Assembly: GCF_014650715.1 (NCBI RefSeq)
Contig: NZ_BMVM01000028.1
Location: forward strand, 20,328 to 84,327
Length of the DNA stretch: 64,000 bases
Source: Streptomyces bluensis
Lineage (GTDB): Bacteria; Actinomycetota; Actinomycetes; Streptomycetales; Streptomycetaceae
Reading direction: 5' to 3'
Shown in pieces: positions 8,174-18,700 of the stretch. The position numbers and the translations under genes were made by a program. Each line of letters starts with the position of its first letter. The first letter of the stretch is position 1. The notes beneath the pieces are model-generated. The model made no database searches, had not been told where the DNA came from, and was given only the letters and a program-made list of their open reading frames with translations.

Positions 8174-8875
8174 ATGACGAGCGAGGACGCCGCCGTACTC
8201 GATGACCCGGTGGGCGAGTCACTGCGCGGCCACCACTCAGCCCTCGCCCGCCGACTTGGCCGGGCCGCCACGTACGTGCCGGACGTCGCGAGCTTCTCGG
8301 CAGTGCCGCCCACTGCGGACTCGGCGGACTGGGCCGACCTCGCCCGGCTGCTCGGTCAAGGCGCGTTCGCCGACATGTTCAGTTGCCCGGCGACCCCGCC
8401 GCCGGACTGGGAGCCGGTCTTCGTCCTGGAAGGCCGGCAGATGATCTGGCCCGGTGACCGCCCCGCTCAGGCCCGCGCCGCGCTCGACACCGGCGTGATC
8501 GAACTGGATACGGCCGATGTGCCCGACATGCTCGACCTCGTCGCGCGGACCCGACCGGGGCCGTTCTGGCCGCGCACCCACGAACTCGGCACCTACCTCG
8601 GCATCCGCGACAACGGCCGTCTGGTGGCCATGGTCGGCGAACGGCTGCGGCCTCCGGGATGGACCGAGATCAGCGCCGTCTGCACAGCGCCCGAGGCACG
8701 CGGGCAAGGCCACGCCGTCCGCCTGGTGAGTGCGCTCGTCGCACGCGTCCTGTCCCGGAACGAAAGCCCCTTCCTGCACGTGGCGGAGACGAACACCGCC
8801 GCGATCGCGCTGTACGAACGGCTCGGCTTCGAGAGCCGGAAGCAGGTCACGTTTCGCGGGTTCCGCACGCCATGA
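8174..8875 (+). CDS. GNAT-family N-acetyltransferase
   Basis: 233 residues from ATG 8174, with GAGAAAGG upstream. The acetyl-CoA binding region is near the C-terminus: EISAVCTAPEARGQGHAVRL is motif A with its Q/RxxGxG/A loop, followed by HVAETNTAAIALYERLGFE (motif B). The N-terminal 100 residues are a less conserved half, as in the FR47-like proteins of about 230 residues. The acceptor amine is unknown. It follows the terminator of the upstream gene and converges on the first NRPS gene with a 205-base gap. Confidence 0.92.
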   Translation: MTSEDAAVLDDPVGESLRGHHSALARRLGRAATYVPDVASFSAVPPTADSADWADLARLLGQGAFADMFSCPATPPPDWEPVFVLEGRQMIWPGDRPAQARAALDTGVIELDTADVPDMLDLVARTRPGPFWPRTHELGTYLGIRDNGRLVAMVGERLRPPGWTEISAVCTAPEARGQGHAVRLVSALVARVLSRNESPFLHVAETNTAAIALYERLGFESRKQVTFRGFRTP

Positions 8876-9079
8876 GACCTGGCCTACCGAACAGAGCCAT
8901 CCACGCCACGACGGCCCTCGCGGTGCGCAGTGTCGCTGGGTGACCGAGATCGTGTCACTCAGGCTCTGCCCGATCTGTTCGCCGGTGATGCACCGCTCAC
9001 CGTGAGCTTGACGGAGCCCCGCAGGGCCGCGACGACGGGCACGGCGAGGCGGTCCACCGATCCAGGCCGTTCGGCCCGC
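8876..9079. other. 204-base gap between convergent genes
   Basis: No gene, clear hairpin or repeat is visible. It separates the flank from the first gene of the NRPS cluster and is a plausible cluster border. Confidence 0.5.
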
Positions 9080-11491
9080 TCAGGCGTCGGAACGCCCCGC
9101 ACTCCGCTCGTTCATGGCTTCTGTGATGATGGGCCCCATCCGTCGCACCACCGCGGCATCCATGACTTCCTCGTGCGTGCAATCCAGCCGGTGGATGTCG
9201 ACGCCGCGACCGGCGAGTTCGGCCCAGCCGACCCCGACCTGATCGCGTTCCGGTCCCGTCTCGTCGGTCTCGAAGCTCACCGCGCTCCCGCCGTACACCC
9301 GCGAGCGATGGGCCCGCAGGAGGCCGAGGCAGTGGGCCGCGATCTCCGAGAGTTCGCGAAACACCGACTCCGTCAGTTCGCCGGAGGCGCTGCCGCCGGA
9401 TCCATGGATCGATTCCGCGATGGCCTCACGCTCTTCCTCGGACGGCTCTTTTCCCGCCGTCGGCCTGTGAACCGCGGGGACGGCGTCGAGCAGCACCAGG
9501 TTGCGGACATCGATTCCGGCGGTCTCCGACATCACGGCGATCTCCTGGGCGACGACGCCGCCAAACGACCATCCCATCAGGGAGTACGGTCCTTGAGGGC
9601 ACGCTCCCCGGATCAGTTCGAGGTACGTTTCGGCCAGCTCCCGGACCGACGCCGGCCGGTCGGCGTCCCCGGCGAACTTGGTGGCCTGCAAGCCGTACAC
9701 CGGGTGTCCCTTCGGGATGTACGGCAGGAATCTCGCATAGGACCAGCTCAGTCCACCGATCGGGGGCAGGAAGAAGACGGGGGCGAGGCTGCCCTCCGCT
9801 CGCAGCGGCAGGAGAGCCGCCAGCGAATCGGACGCTCCGTCCTCCAACCGGCCGGCCAGACCCGCCACCGTCGGAGACTCGAACAACCACTGAAGGGCCA
9901 GTTCCACGCCGAGAACCGATCGCACCCGCGACGCCAGGCGTCCGGCCAGCAGCGAGTGCCCGCCCAAATCGAAGAAGTCGTCGTCGATCCGAACGTCCTC
10001 GACTTGCAACACCTCGCCGAACAACCCGCACAGGATCTCCTCCCGGGCGTTGCGCGGCGGCCTTCCAGGAACCGGTCGTTCGGTTTGACCGTCGGCCGCC
10101 AGCACGCCCGGCCCGTTCGGCTGCTCGCCGGACGGCGCCAGCAGCCCGCCCAGCTCCATGTCCGGATTCGCGAGGGCCTGACGCAGGATCACCACGAAGT
10201 CTTCCGCGAGCGACTCGACTGTCGACCGGTCGAACACAGCGGTGCGGAAGCTGATCTCCCCGCCGAAGCCTCGGCCCGCCGAGTAGATCGAGAACATCGC
10301 ATCGAATGCGGCTGTGACTCCCCCGGTGCCCACGGGTTCGACTTCGGCACCGGGCCACCCGTCGAGATCCGATGAGCCGTATTCCAATGCCAGAGCGGTC
10401 TCGAACAATTCGGTCCGGCGCCCGCCAGGTCCTGAGTTCAGATCGGCCACCAGCTGTGGGAACGGATAGTCCTGGTTCTCATACGCGTCCAGTGACACGC
10501 CACGGACCCGGCGCAACAGGTCCCGGAAAGTGCGAGCGTCCGTCGAATCGACCCGCAGCGGCACCATGTTGACGAAATATCCGATGGCCTCTTGCATCCC
10601 CGGTCCGCGCCGGTTCGCCATCGGACTGCCCACGACGCCGTCACGCTGCCCGGAGGCGCGCGCGAACGTCACGTGGTGCACCGCGAGCAGGAACATGAAC
10701 GGCGTGACCCGTTCCTCGGCCAACAGGCGGTCCAGACCAGCGATGTCCTCCTGGTCCACCTCGAACTGGACCACATCCCCGGCAACCGACGAGACCGCCG
10801 ACCGCGGTCGGTCAGCCGGCAGACTCAGCGGCTTGGCACCGTCCAGCGTGCGGCGCCAGAACTCCAGCTGCTCCCGGCACTCGTCGGTCTGCATCCACTG
10901 CCGCTGCGACACCGCGAAATCCGCGTACTGCGCCACCGACTTCTCCACGGCCGGCACACGGTCGTCGACCGCCGCCGCGTAGAATTCGCGCAGCTCATCC
11001 ATCAGGATGTCGAGTGAATGACCATCGAACACCGCATGGTGCACCGCCAGCACCAGCACATGCTCACGCTCGGCCAGTTTCAGCAGACCGGCCCTGAACA
11101 CAGGGCCTGACTCCAGGTCGAAACCGTGCTCCTCTTCCAGGAGCAACCGCCGGCGCAACGCGTCGTCCCCCGACACATTCTCGACGACCCATCGCACGGG
11201 CAGTTCATCGGCGATCCGCTGCAGCGGCCTTCCCTCCACGTCCACGAAGGTCGTGCGCAGCGCCCCATGCCGAGCCACCACCTGATTGACCGCCCATTCC
11301 AGAGCGGGCACCACCAGATCCCCACGGAAGCGGAAGGCGAACACCATCGAGTACTGCGTCGAGCCGCCGTCGCGCTGATCGACGAACCACAGCCCCTCCT
11401 GCCCCACCGACGCCGGTACCAGCCCCGTCAGCGCGACCGGCGCCGCCGAGGACGGAGTTCGGGCGTGCTCCACGTCAGCACTGGACGTCAT
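9080..11491 (-). CDS. NRPS termination protein, C-T-TE
   Basis: 803 residues from ATG 11491 (a GGGGGAA precedes it; an in-frame ATG at 11521 has no ribosome site). Domains: condensation, about residues 20-460, with intact HHAVFDG near 155; carrier protein, about 480-555, with DDFFDLGGHSLLA (phosphopantetheine Ser near 512); thioesterase, about 570-800, with nucleophile GWSFGG near 640. There is no adenylation domain, so its carrier must be charged in trans by one of the free A proteins. It should make the last amide bond and release the product by hydrolysis or cyclisation. It sits 106 bases downstream of a desaturase gene on the same strand. Confidence 0.95.
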   Translation of the reverse strand: MTSSADVEHARTPSSAAPVALTGLVPASVGQEGLWFVDQRDGGSTQYSMVFAFRFRGDLVVPALEWAVNQVVARHGALRTTFVDVEGRPLQRIADELPVRWVVENVSGDDALRRRLLLEEEHGFDLESGPVFRAGLLKLAEREHVLVLAVHHAVFDGHSLDILMDELREFYAAAVDDRVPAVEKSVAQYADFAVSQRQWMQTDECREQLEFWRRTLDGAKPLSLPADRPRSAVSSVAGDVVQFEVDQEDIAGLDRLLAEERVTPFMFLLAVHHVTFARASGQRDGVVGSPMANRRGPGMQEAIGYFVNMVPLRVDSTDARTFRDLLRRVRGVSLDAYENQDYPFPQLVADLNSGPGGRRTELFETALALEYGSSDLDGWPGAEVEPVGTGGVTAAFDAMFSIYSAGRGFGGEISFRTAVFDRSTVESLAEDFVVILRQALANPDMELGGLLAPSGEQPNGPGVLAADGQTERPVPGRPPRNAREEILCGLFGEVLQVEDVRIDDDFFDLGGHSLLAGRLASRVRSVLGVELALQWLFESPTVAGLAGRLEDGASDSLAALLPLRAEGSLAPVFFLPPIGGLSWSYARFLPYIPKGHPVYGLQATKFAGDADRPASVRELAETYLELIRGACPQGPYSLMGWSFGGVVAQEIAVMSETAGIDVRNLVLLDAVPAVHRPTAGKEPSEEEREAIAESIHGSGGSASGELTESVFRELSEIAAHCLGLLRAHRSRVYGGSAVSFETDETGPERDQVGVGWAELAGRGVDIHRLDCTHEEVMDAAVVRRMGPIITEAMNERSAGRSDA

Positions 11492-11597
11492 CGAGTTCCC
11501 CCGCGTTCGTGAGTAGTGCATGGGCGTCGACGTCGATCTCCCGTCGGGGTGACCGCGCCGGCCGAGCAGACGACGATCGAGACACCGTCCCGGACGC

Positions 11598-12623
11598 TCA
11601 CGTTTCAGGCAGCGGGGTGCTCGGGACCGCTCCCGCGGTGCCGCGGCCGTCGGACGGCAGGGACCAGTAGATCTGTCCCATCCCGCCGAGCACGCCGTCC
11701 AGGCGGGGCAGCGCCGCGTACACCGGGTCGCTGCGCAGGATCGCGTCGACCTCCCGCAGCCGCCACATCGGTGTCCGTGGGAACAGGTGGTGGACGAGGT
11801 GGAAGCCCTCGCCGTCCTTCTCCCCGAGCAGGAAGCGCGTCCCGAGGCCGTACACCCGGTTCCAGGACATGTAGATGTCCATGCGCGGTGCGGTCTCGAT
11901 CAGCGGGAAGTGCTCCATGAGTTCGGCGACGGCGCCGATCCACACCTGCGTGGTGATCAGCGGCACGAACCAGAGCAGCAGAAGCCAGGTCCACCAACCG
12001 CCGAGCACCGCCCACGCGAGCACCGCGGTGAGGACGGCGACCCGCAGCCACCGCTCGGACGTCTGCTCGCCCTTGGCCACGATCCGGTGCCGCAGCAGGT
12101 AGAGGATGTACGAGGCGGTGGCACGTGGGCTCAGGGCCGTCCACAGATACCGTCGCAACGCGGCCCGGCTGAGGTTGTCTCCGCATAGTGCGTTGTCCTG
12201 GTACTGCTGGTAGTCGGGGTCTCGGTCCGGATCGCCCAGCCGGCCGTGGTGCTCACCGAGGTGCGAGGCCCGGTAGCCGGTGAAGCTCTGGAGCACCGGG
12301 TATCCGCCGAACAGCGCCCCGATGACGTTGCCGGCGCGGTAGTGCGCCATGAACGCGCGATGGGTGGCCATGTGCAGTACTCCGGCGAGGGCCCGCTGGC
12401 GCCCGCCGATGAAGAACACCGCGACGATGTAGACCAGGACGGCAGCCCAGAGCGGGGCACGCTGAATCGCCAGCACGGACGCCGCGCACCACACGGAGAT
12501 CCATAGCCAGTGTTCGACGACTTCGAGTGGTCCGTGCCAGTTGTCCGGACGCGACGCGGCACGAACCGCCGCGAGGATGTCCGGTGAGAACCGGTACCGT
12601 TCGGCGCGATCAACGCTGGCCAC
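11598..12623 (-). CDS. membrane fatty-acid desaturase-family protein (first)
   Basis: 341 residues from GTG 12623, preceded by GGGAGG. The three His clusters of membrane di-iron desaturases are present: HMATH, HLGEHH and HLVHH, separated by hydrophobic segments (for example WAAVLVYIVAVFFI and LAWAVLGGWWTWLLLLWF). Such enzymes insert double (sometimes triple) bonds or hydroxyls into acyl chains; in biosynthetic clusters the substrate can be an acyl or aminoacyl group on a carrier protein. It is divergent from a second desaturase at 13320 and probably co-transcribed with the C-T-TE gene. Substrate not known. Confidence 0.9.
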   Translation of the reverse strand: MASVDRAERYRFSPDILAAVRAASRPDNWHGPLEVVEHWLWISVWCAASVLAIQRAPLWAAVLVYIVAVFFIGGRQRALAGVLHMATHRAFMAHYRAGNVIGALFGGYPVLQSFTGYRASHLGEHHGRLGDPDRDPDYQQYQDNALCGDNLSRAALRRYLWTALSPRATASYILYLLRHRIVAKGEQTSERWLRVAVLTAVLAWAVLGGWWTWLLLLWFVPLITTQVWIGAVAELMEHFPLIETAPRMDIYMSWNRVYGLGTRFLLGEKDGEGFHLVHHLFPRTPMWRLREVDAILRSDPVYAALPRLDGVLGGMGQIYWSLPSDGRGTAGAVPSTPLPET

Positions 12624-13319
12624 AGTCTTGTCCCTCCCACTGCGAATCCTGAACGCGGAGATTCCACCAGCACTGCGCCACGATCTGGTTACCGGCGATG
12701 CGCTTGCTGTCCCAACGGAGATGGACCGCCACTCCACAATGCCGGCGACCAACTCGGCTTCGCTCCACCAGATGGAAATGGGCACTGTCGACGGCGGTTG
12801 GGGAGGTGGCGTTTATCGGTGCCCCCAGGAGGACCTGAGCCTCCAGCCATCCCCTCAACATGGATGGCCAACAGTATTTTCCGTCGGGAATTGCACTGTC
12901 AAGAGGTGTTGCATGGCCGGTGGTTGTCCGTGCGGAGTCAGCGGCCTGCGGCGACTCACACCGCCCTCACCGCAGGCACCGGACGACAAGGCTCCGATTA
13001 ACTAATGACTGTGAGGAGATGCTGAACTCCAAACGAGGTCTTGACCTCCTCACAACCGACGCTGTTGAATGCGGTGTTGCGTTTGCATGTCGACTTCCAG
13101 CACGAGACCTGGCCAATTCAAGAGAACACTGGGCCTGATCAGGTCACTGCGCGGGAAACAGGACGTCATCTACGGGGGCGGCGACTTGACCGTACACGCC
13201 AAATCAGTAACCGAAGCCATGGGAAGCTCTGCGAAGCCTCGCGATCGGGGCGCGTCGCGCGGCCGGATTATCCGACCCTATGCATTTCAGCGCACATGAC
13301 AAGCAGAGGTGTCAGTCTC
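12624..13319. promoter_or_regulatory. 696-base divergent promoter region between two desaturase genes
   Basis: No convincing gene; small frames here have poor codon bias. It must hold the promoters of both biosynthetic blocks. The stretch 12990-13100 is relatively AT-rich and contains a palindrome at 13036-13049 and TTGACC at 13042-13047, a possible -35 box for the rightward block. The long leader (about 270 bases to the desaturase start) leaves room for RNA regulation, but I see no known riboswitch. Confidence 0.5.
13036..13049. promoter_or_regulatory. inverted repeat GAGGTC-tt-GACCTC in the divergent promoter
   Basis: Perfect 6-bp arms with a 2-bp spacer, overlapping a TTGACC box. It could be an operator for the cluster, but no cluster regulator gene lies in this NRPS block, so the binding protein would be encoded elsewhere. 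Confidence 0.4.
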
Positions 13320-14297
13320 ATGGAAACTCGCCAGCCCCGGGTGTTCCGCCACAGCCCTATCGACGCCGTTCTGGTTCTGTTCAGCATCACTCAGTTCGCG
13401 GTGACGATCTCACTCGCCACGACTGACCCCACCGGGCTGTGGCCGCGATTAGGGTCGTTCGCGCTCGTGACTTTCCTGGTGACGTACAGCGTGATCATCG
13501 TGTCGCATCTGTTCGTGCACAAGCCCTGGTTCGTCTCGCCGCGCCTCAACGCGGTGATGTCGCTGATCAACTCGGCGAACATCGCGCAGTCGGTTCAGGC
13601 GTACCACCTGAGCCATGTGCGCAACCACCACCGCTACAACAACGACCGCAAGGGCGCGGACGGCACAACACGCGATGTGTCCTCCACCTTTCGCCACAGC
13701 CGAGACGACGGACACGCGCCGCTGTGGCGATACCTGGTCTTCAGCCTCGCCGGATCGGTCCGCGAGTTCCTCGGTACGTTCGCCGCCCTGCGGCGGGGCT
13801 GCCGGGTCGGTGCGGACGAGACGCTGTTGCAGGAACTCGCCACCCGGAACCCCGAGCGACGCAAGGGCGAACTGCGCCAGGTGCAGGCCGACCGCCTCAC
13901 TCACATCGCGCTGATCGCACTGCTCGCCGTGCTGTCCTGGCAGTGGCTCCTGATCTGTTACCTGCCCGCGATAGCCGCGGCCTTCACACTGGTCAACGTG
14001 CAGAACTACTACCGGCACTACGGCGCCCACCCCGAGAGCCGGTACGCGAACTCGGTCAGCCACTACGGCCGCGTCTACAACTGGCTGACCTTCAACGACG
14101 GCTACCACCAGGAGCACCACCTGCGCCCGACCACGCACTGGAGCCGGCTGCCACGCGTCGCCGAGCAGTACGGCGAGTCGTTCGGCGAGGAGGGGCGCGT
14201 CGTGTCGCCGGTCCCCGCGATGGTCGGGTTCCTGGACGTCCACCGCGTAGCCGTGACACCGGTCAAGCGGACGCCTGGCGAGTCTGAGGCACGTTGA
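13320..14297 (+). CDS. membrane fatty-acid desaturase-family protein (second)
   Basis: 325 residues from ATG 13320 (an upstream in-frame ATG at 13296 lacks a ribosome site). His motifs: HLFVH (variant first box), HLSHVRNHHRYNN, and YHQEHHLRP near the C-terminus; hydrophobic segments include IVSHLF and LIALLAVLSWQWLLICYLPA. It differs clearly from the first desaturase and is more like the HxxxH...HHR group that handles carrier-bound or small substrates. The gene contains a TTA codon (13449-13451), which would make it depend on the bldA tRNA. It leads the rightward block and is followed 50 bases later by an MbtH gene. Confidence 0.88.
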   Translation: METRQPRVFRHSPIDAVLVLFSITQFAVTISLATTDPTGLWPRLGSFALVTFLVTYSVIIVSHLFVHKPWFVSPRLNAVMSLINSANIAQSVQAYHLSHVRNHHRYNNDRKGADGTTRDVSSTFRHSRDDGHAPLWRYLVFSLAGSVREFLGTFAALRRGCRVGADETLLQELATRNPERRKGELRQVQADRLTHIALIALLAVLSWQWLLICYLPAIAAAFTLVNVQNYYRHYGAHPESRYANSVSHYGRVYNWLTFNDGYHQEHHLRPTTHWSRLPRVAEQYGESFGEEGRVVSPVPAMVGFLDVHRVAVTPVKRTPGESEAR

Positions 14298-14347
14298 CCG
14301 ACAGCCGGCGGTGGGGCCTGCCCCGCCGCCGACGACGGAAGGCAGTC

Positions 14348-14551
14348 ATGACCGAGGCCGACGACCTCTACACCATCGTGCGCAACCATGAGCACCAGTA
14401 CTCGATCTGGCCTGCGGGGCGAGAGATCCCCGCAGGCTGGGAGCCGGTCGGTGACCCGGCCGCGCGGTCCGCATGCCTGGACCGGATCGGCGAGCTCTGG
14501 ACGGACATGCGTCCGGCAAGCCTGCGCGTGCTCATGGACCAAGGGGCCTGA
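14348..14551 (+). CDS. MbtH-like protein (first)
   Basis: 67 residues, typical size. The family signature is intact: NHEHQYSIWP, PAGWEPVG, and CLDRIGELWTDMRPASLR. MbtH proteins bind adenylation domains and are needed for their solubility or activity. GGAAGG lies just before ATG 14348. This copy probably serves one or more of the A domains in this cluster; a second, more divergent copy is at 18944. Confidence 0.97.
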   Translation: MTEADDLYTIVRNHEHQYSIWPAGREIPAGWEPVGDPAARSACLDRIGELWTDMRPASLRVLMDQGA

Positions 14552-14587
14552 GATGCCCCCTTGACACCGACCAGAAGAGGACGCGAA

Positions 14588-15670
14588 GTGAGTGAGTCAG
14601 AGGCCTCGGCCGAGTGCCCGGTCAGCTCCTACAACGAGTGGGATCCACTGGAGGAAGTGATCGTCGGCATTGTCGACGGTGCGCACTTCCCTCCGTGGCA
14701 TGTCGCGGTCGGTGCACCGCTCTCACCGGAGCAGCAGGCCGTGTTTCAGGAACGCGCCGGGCAGCCGTTCCCCGCCGACCGCATCGCGGCCGCGCGCGAC
14801 GAACTCGACCAGCTGGTCGACATCCTGGCCGGCGAAGGAGTCAAGGTACGTCGGCCCGAGCCGCGGGACCACGGACAGTCCTACGGTGCGCCAGGCTGGT
14901 CGAGCACGGGCCTGTACGACGCGATGCCCCGGGACCTGCTGCTGGTCGTCGGCGACGACGTCATCGAGGCGCCGATGGCCTGGCGTTCGCGCTACCACGC
15001 GGCGTCGGCCTACCGGCCGCTCCTCAAGGAGTACTTCCAGCAGGGAGCCCGATGGAGCTCGCCGCCCAAGCCCGAGCTGCCCGACGAGCTGTACGTCGCC
15101 GGCTGGACGGAGCAACCGGAAGGGGAGCCGTTCCGCTCGGTGATCACCGAGTTCGAGCCCACTTTTGATGCGGCCGACTTCATCCGGTGCGGCCGCGACA
15201 TCTTCGCCCAACGCAGCCATGTCACCAACGCGATGGGCATCGAATGGGTCCGCCGGCACCTGGGCGATGCGTACCAGGTGCATGAGCTGACCCTGGCCGA
15301 CGGCCACCCCATGCACATCGACGCGAGCCTGATGCCGCTGGCGCCGGGCAAGCTGCTGATCCAGCCGGACCGCGTGCCGAAGACGCCGGAGATCTTCAAG
15401 GACTGGGAAGTGCGCACGGCACCGCAGCCGGTGATTCCCGACGGCCACCCGCTGTACATGACCAGCAAGTGGATCAACATGAACGTGCTCATGATCGACG
15501 AGGAGAGGATGGTCGTGGAGGCTCAGGACGAGCCGATGCGGCGCCTCGCCGAGAGCTGGGGAATGGCCGCGATCCCGTGCCCGTTCCGGAATTTCAACAG
15601 CTTCGGCGGTTCCTTCCACTGTGCAACGGTCGATGTGCGACGGCGCGGCGAGCTACGTTCCTATTTCTGA
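14588..15670 (+). CDS. amidinotransferase (arginine:amine type)
   Basis: 360 residues from GTG 14588, the normal length for glycine/inosamine/lysine amidinotransferases. These move the amidino group of arginine to an amine, making a guanidine and ornithine. Recognisable blocks: SSYNEWDPLEEVIVG at the N-terminus, PRDLLLVVGDDVIEAPMAWR, DAADFIRCGRDIF (catalytic Asp region), HIDASLMPLAPGKLL (catalytic His), and the nucleophile Cys in GGSFHCATVD near the C-terminus. All key residues appear intact. Its place between MbtH and an A-T-C NRPS suggests it makes a guanidino building block or modifies the bound peptide. The acceptor cannot be read from sequence. Confidence 0.93.
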   Translation: MSESEASAECPVSSYNEWDPLEEVIVGIVDGAHFPPWHVAVGAPLSPEQQAVFQERAGQPFPADRIAAARDELDQLVDILAGEGVKVRRPEPRDHGQSYGAPGWSSTGLYDAMPRDLLLVVGDDVIEAPMAWRSRYHAASAYRPLLKEYFQQGARWSSPPKPELPDELYVAGWTEQPEGEPFRSVITEFEPTFDAADFIRCGRDIFAQRSHVTNAMGIEWVRRHLGDAYQVHELTLADGHPMHIDASLMPLAPGKLLIQPDRVPKTPEIFKDWEVRTAPQPVIPDGHPLYMTSKWINMNVLMIDEERMVVEAQDEPMRRLAESWGMAAIPCPFRNFNSFGGSFHCATVDVRRRGELRSYF

Positions 15671-15770
15671 CCGTGGAATCGGGGTACCGGTGGCGAGCCG
15701 TCCCGGTTTTCACGGCCTTCTTCGTGCGCATGGACAAACCCGTACCGTTGAGTCCGGAGGTAGGAGATTC

Positions 15771-18700
15771 ATGCCCGGTCCCTGCGTTCATCACCTGGTC
15801 GAGGCGCAGGCTTCGCTGACACCCGATGCCGTCGCGGTCGTCGGGGAAGGCGGCACCCTCACCTACCGCGAACTCGACGAACGGGCCAACCAACTCGCCC
15901 ATCTGCTGGCCGCGAGCGGCATTCGGCCCGAGCGCCTGGTCGGTGTCGTCATGGGGCCGTCGCCACATCTGCTGGTCACGATGCTGGCGGTGTGGAAGGC
16001 CGGCGGTGTGTACATGCCCGTCGACCCGTCACTCCCCCGCGGCGTCGCCGAGGCGATGCTCACTGATGCCGGAGCCGGCCTCCTCGTCCACCACGGATCG
16101 GCGGCCGCCGTCGCTCCCTCCGGCGTACCCACGGTGGACCTGGACCACGTTGACCTGTCCGGCCGGCCGAAAACCGCTCCGGCGCCCGCCATCGACCCGT
16201 CCAACCTCGCCTATTGCGTTTTCACCTCGGGCTCCACCGGCAAGCCCAAGCCCGTCGCCGTCGCGCACGCCAGCCTCGCCAACCACGCTGTGTCCCTCCG
16301 GGACGAGCTCAAGCTGGGGCCCAGCGACCGGGTCCTGCAGTTCACGGCGATTGCCATCGACGCCGCGCTGGAAGAGATCCTGCCCGCGTGGGTCGCCGGG
16401 GCGGCTGTCGTCATGCCCGATCAACGCCACTTCACCAGCCTGGAGTTCACCGACCTCATCGACCGTTTCGCGGTGACCACGGTGAGCCTGCCCAGCGCCT
16501 ACTGGCATCAGTGGGTGGACGATCTGACAGCCGGACTGGTCCGCCTGCCGGACTGCGTGCGCATCGTGTTCATCGGTGGCGACAAGATTCTCGTCGACAA
16601 GCTCGCCGCCTGGTCACGGATCCCTGGAGCGGAGTCCATCGACTGGGTCTCCGACTACGGGCCGACGGAAGCCACCATCAGCGTGGCGCTGCACCGTCCG
16701 GACCACGGCGACCTGTCCGGCCGCGACCGCTCCGACTACGCGCTGGTGCCCATCGGTCGCCCGTTCGCGAAGGCCGTGGTCCACATCCTCGACAGTGATC
16801 TGCGGCCGGTGCCCGACGGCACGCCCGGAGACATCTGGCTCGCCGGCCCGCCGCTGGCCCGTGGCTACCTTGCCGACCCGGCTGCCACCGCTGATCGCTT
16901 TCTTCCCGATCCCCAGGGCCCACCCGGCGCACGCATGTACCGCACCGGCGACCGCGGCAGCCGGCAGAGCGACGGCACCCTCCATTTCCTCGGACGCTCC
17001 GACCGCCAGGTCAAGGTCCGCGGGCACCGCGTCGAGCCCGGTCAGGTGGAGAGCGCCATGCATCGCTGCGCCGGCGTCAGGGACGTGGTCGTCATCGCCA
17101 TGGAGGATCCGCCTTTCGGATCCCGTCTCGTCGCCTACGTGGAGGCCGAGGACGGAGTGTCCGAGGCGGCGATCCGCGCCGACGTCGCCGGCCGGCTGCC
17201 CCAGGCCATGGTGCCCCACACCATCATGCTGCTGGATCGCATCCCGCGTTCGCCGCTGAACGGCAAAGTGGCCCGCTCGCTCCTGCCGCCGGTCGCGCCG
17301 ACCCGAGCCGACCGCACCGGCCAAGCGGGGACGACGACGCTGGAGCGCGTCGTCGCCACCCTCGTCGGCGACGTGCTCGACGGGCCGCCCAGCCACCGCG
17401 ACGAGGACTTCTTCGCGGCCGGAGGCGACTCACTGCGGGGTCTGCAACTGCTCAGCCGGGTCGCCGAGGTGACGGGCGTGGCGCTGTCGTTCGCACAGCT
17501 GCGGGCAGCTCCGCACGTGGCCGGGATCGCGGCCCTGGTGAAGCAGGCCCACGAGCGCGGCGCGTCGGACGGGGCGGTCGTACCGTCGCACGAGCACGGC
17601 GACCGGTGCCTCGCCTCGCGCGGGCAACAGGCCCTGTGGTTCCTGGACCGTGTGCATCGAGGCGCGCCCACCTACGCGGTACCGGTCGGCTACCGGATCA
17701 GGGGTCCACTCGACCTTGGTCGCCTGGACGCCGCGCTGACCGAGATCGTGGCCCGTCATGAGGCGCTGCGTACCGTGCTTGAGGAGCAGAACGGCAAGGT
17801 GTGGCAGCGGATCCAGCCCGCACGTCCGGTGCGTACGGCGGTGTCCGTCGTCGCCGACGCCGACGAGGCGGCCCTCCGGGCCGAGGAGGAGGCCGGGCGC
17901 CCGTTCGATCTGACCACTGGCCCGCTGCTGCGGTCGGCCTGCTACCGCATCGGCGCCGAGGAGCACCTGTGGCTGCTCAACGTGCATCACGCGGTGTTCG
18001 ACGCCTGGTCGCTGGCCGTGTTCTGGCGTGAGTTCGCCGCGCTCTACACCGGTCGGCCGCTGCCCGAGCCGACCACCCAGTACGCCGACTACTCCGCCTG
18101 GCAGGAGCGCTGGCTGCGTGGGGCGGAAGCGGACGGTCAGCGGGCCTACTGGCGCGCACGGCTCGCCGGGGACCTGCCGACCATCGAACTGGGATCCCCG
18201 CGCCGATCGGGGGGACGACTCGGCACCGAGGGGTTCGCCGTCCAACTGCCGCCCGACGCCGTCGATCCGACCGCTGTCGAGCGCGTCGCCCGCGCCTGCG
18301 GGACCACCACGTTCGCCGTGCTGCTCGCGGCCTTCTTCGCGGCTCTGCGCCGAACGGGCGGCGTCGACGAGGTGGTGGTCGGGGTACCGGTGGCCTGCCG
18401 GAACCGGCCGGGCACCGAGGATCTGATCGGTTACCTGGTCAACACGGTCCCGCTGCGGATGCGCTTCACCGAAGGCATGCGCTTCCCTGAGCTGATCGCG
18501 CGCACCAACGAGGCTCTGGCGGAGGCACTGACCCACCAGGAGCTGCCGCTGGCCGACGTGGTGGAAGGCCTGCCGCGGCGCGGCGGGCAGCACCCGCTGT
18601 TCCACGCGATGTTCGCGCTGCAGTCCACTCCGCTGGACAGCGGCGGCGCCATCGAAGGTCTTGACATCACCGAGCAGTTCATCCACCAACGTACCGCGAA

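Noticed and set aside
12860..13138. Possible small gene in the divergent desaturase promoter
   Set aside because: Third-position GC is not biased as in real genes here and there is no ribosome site.
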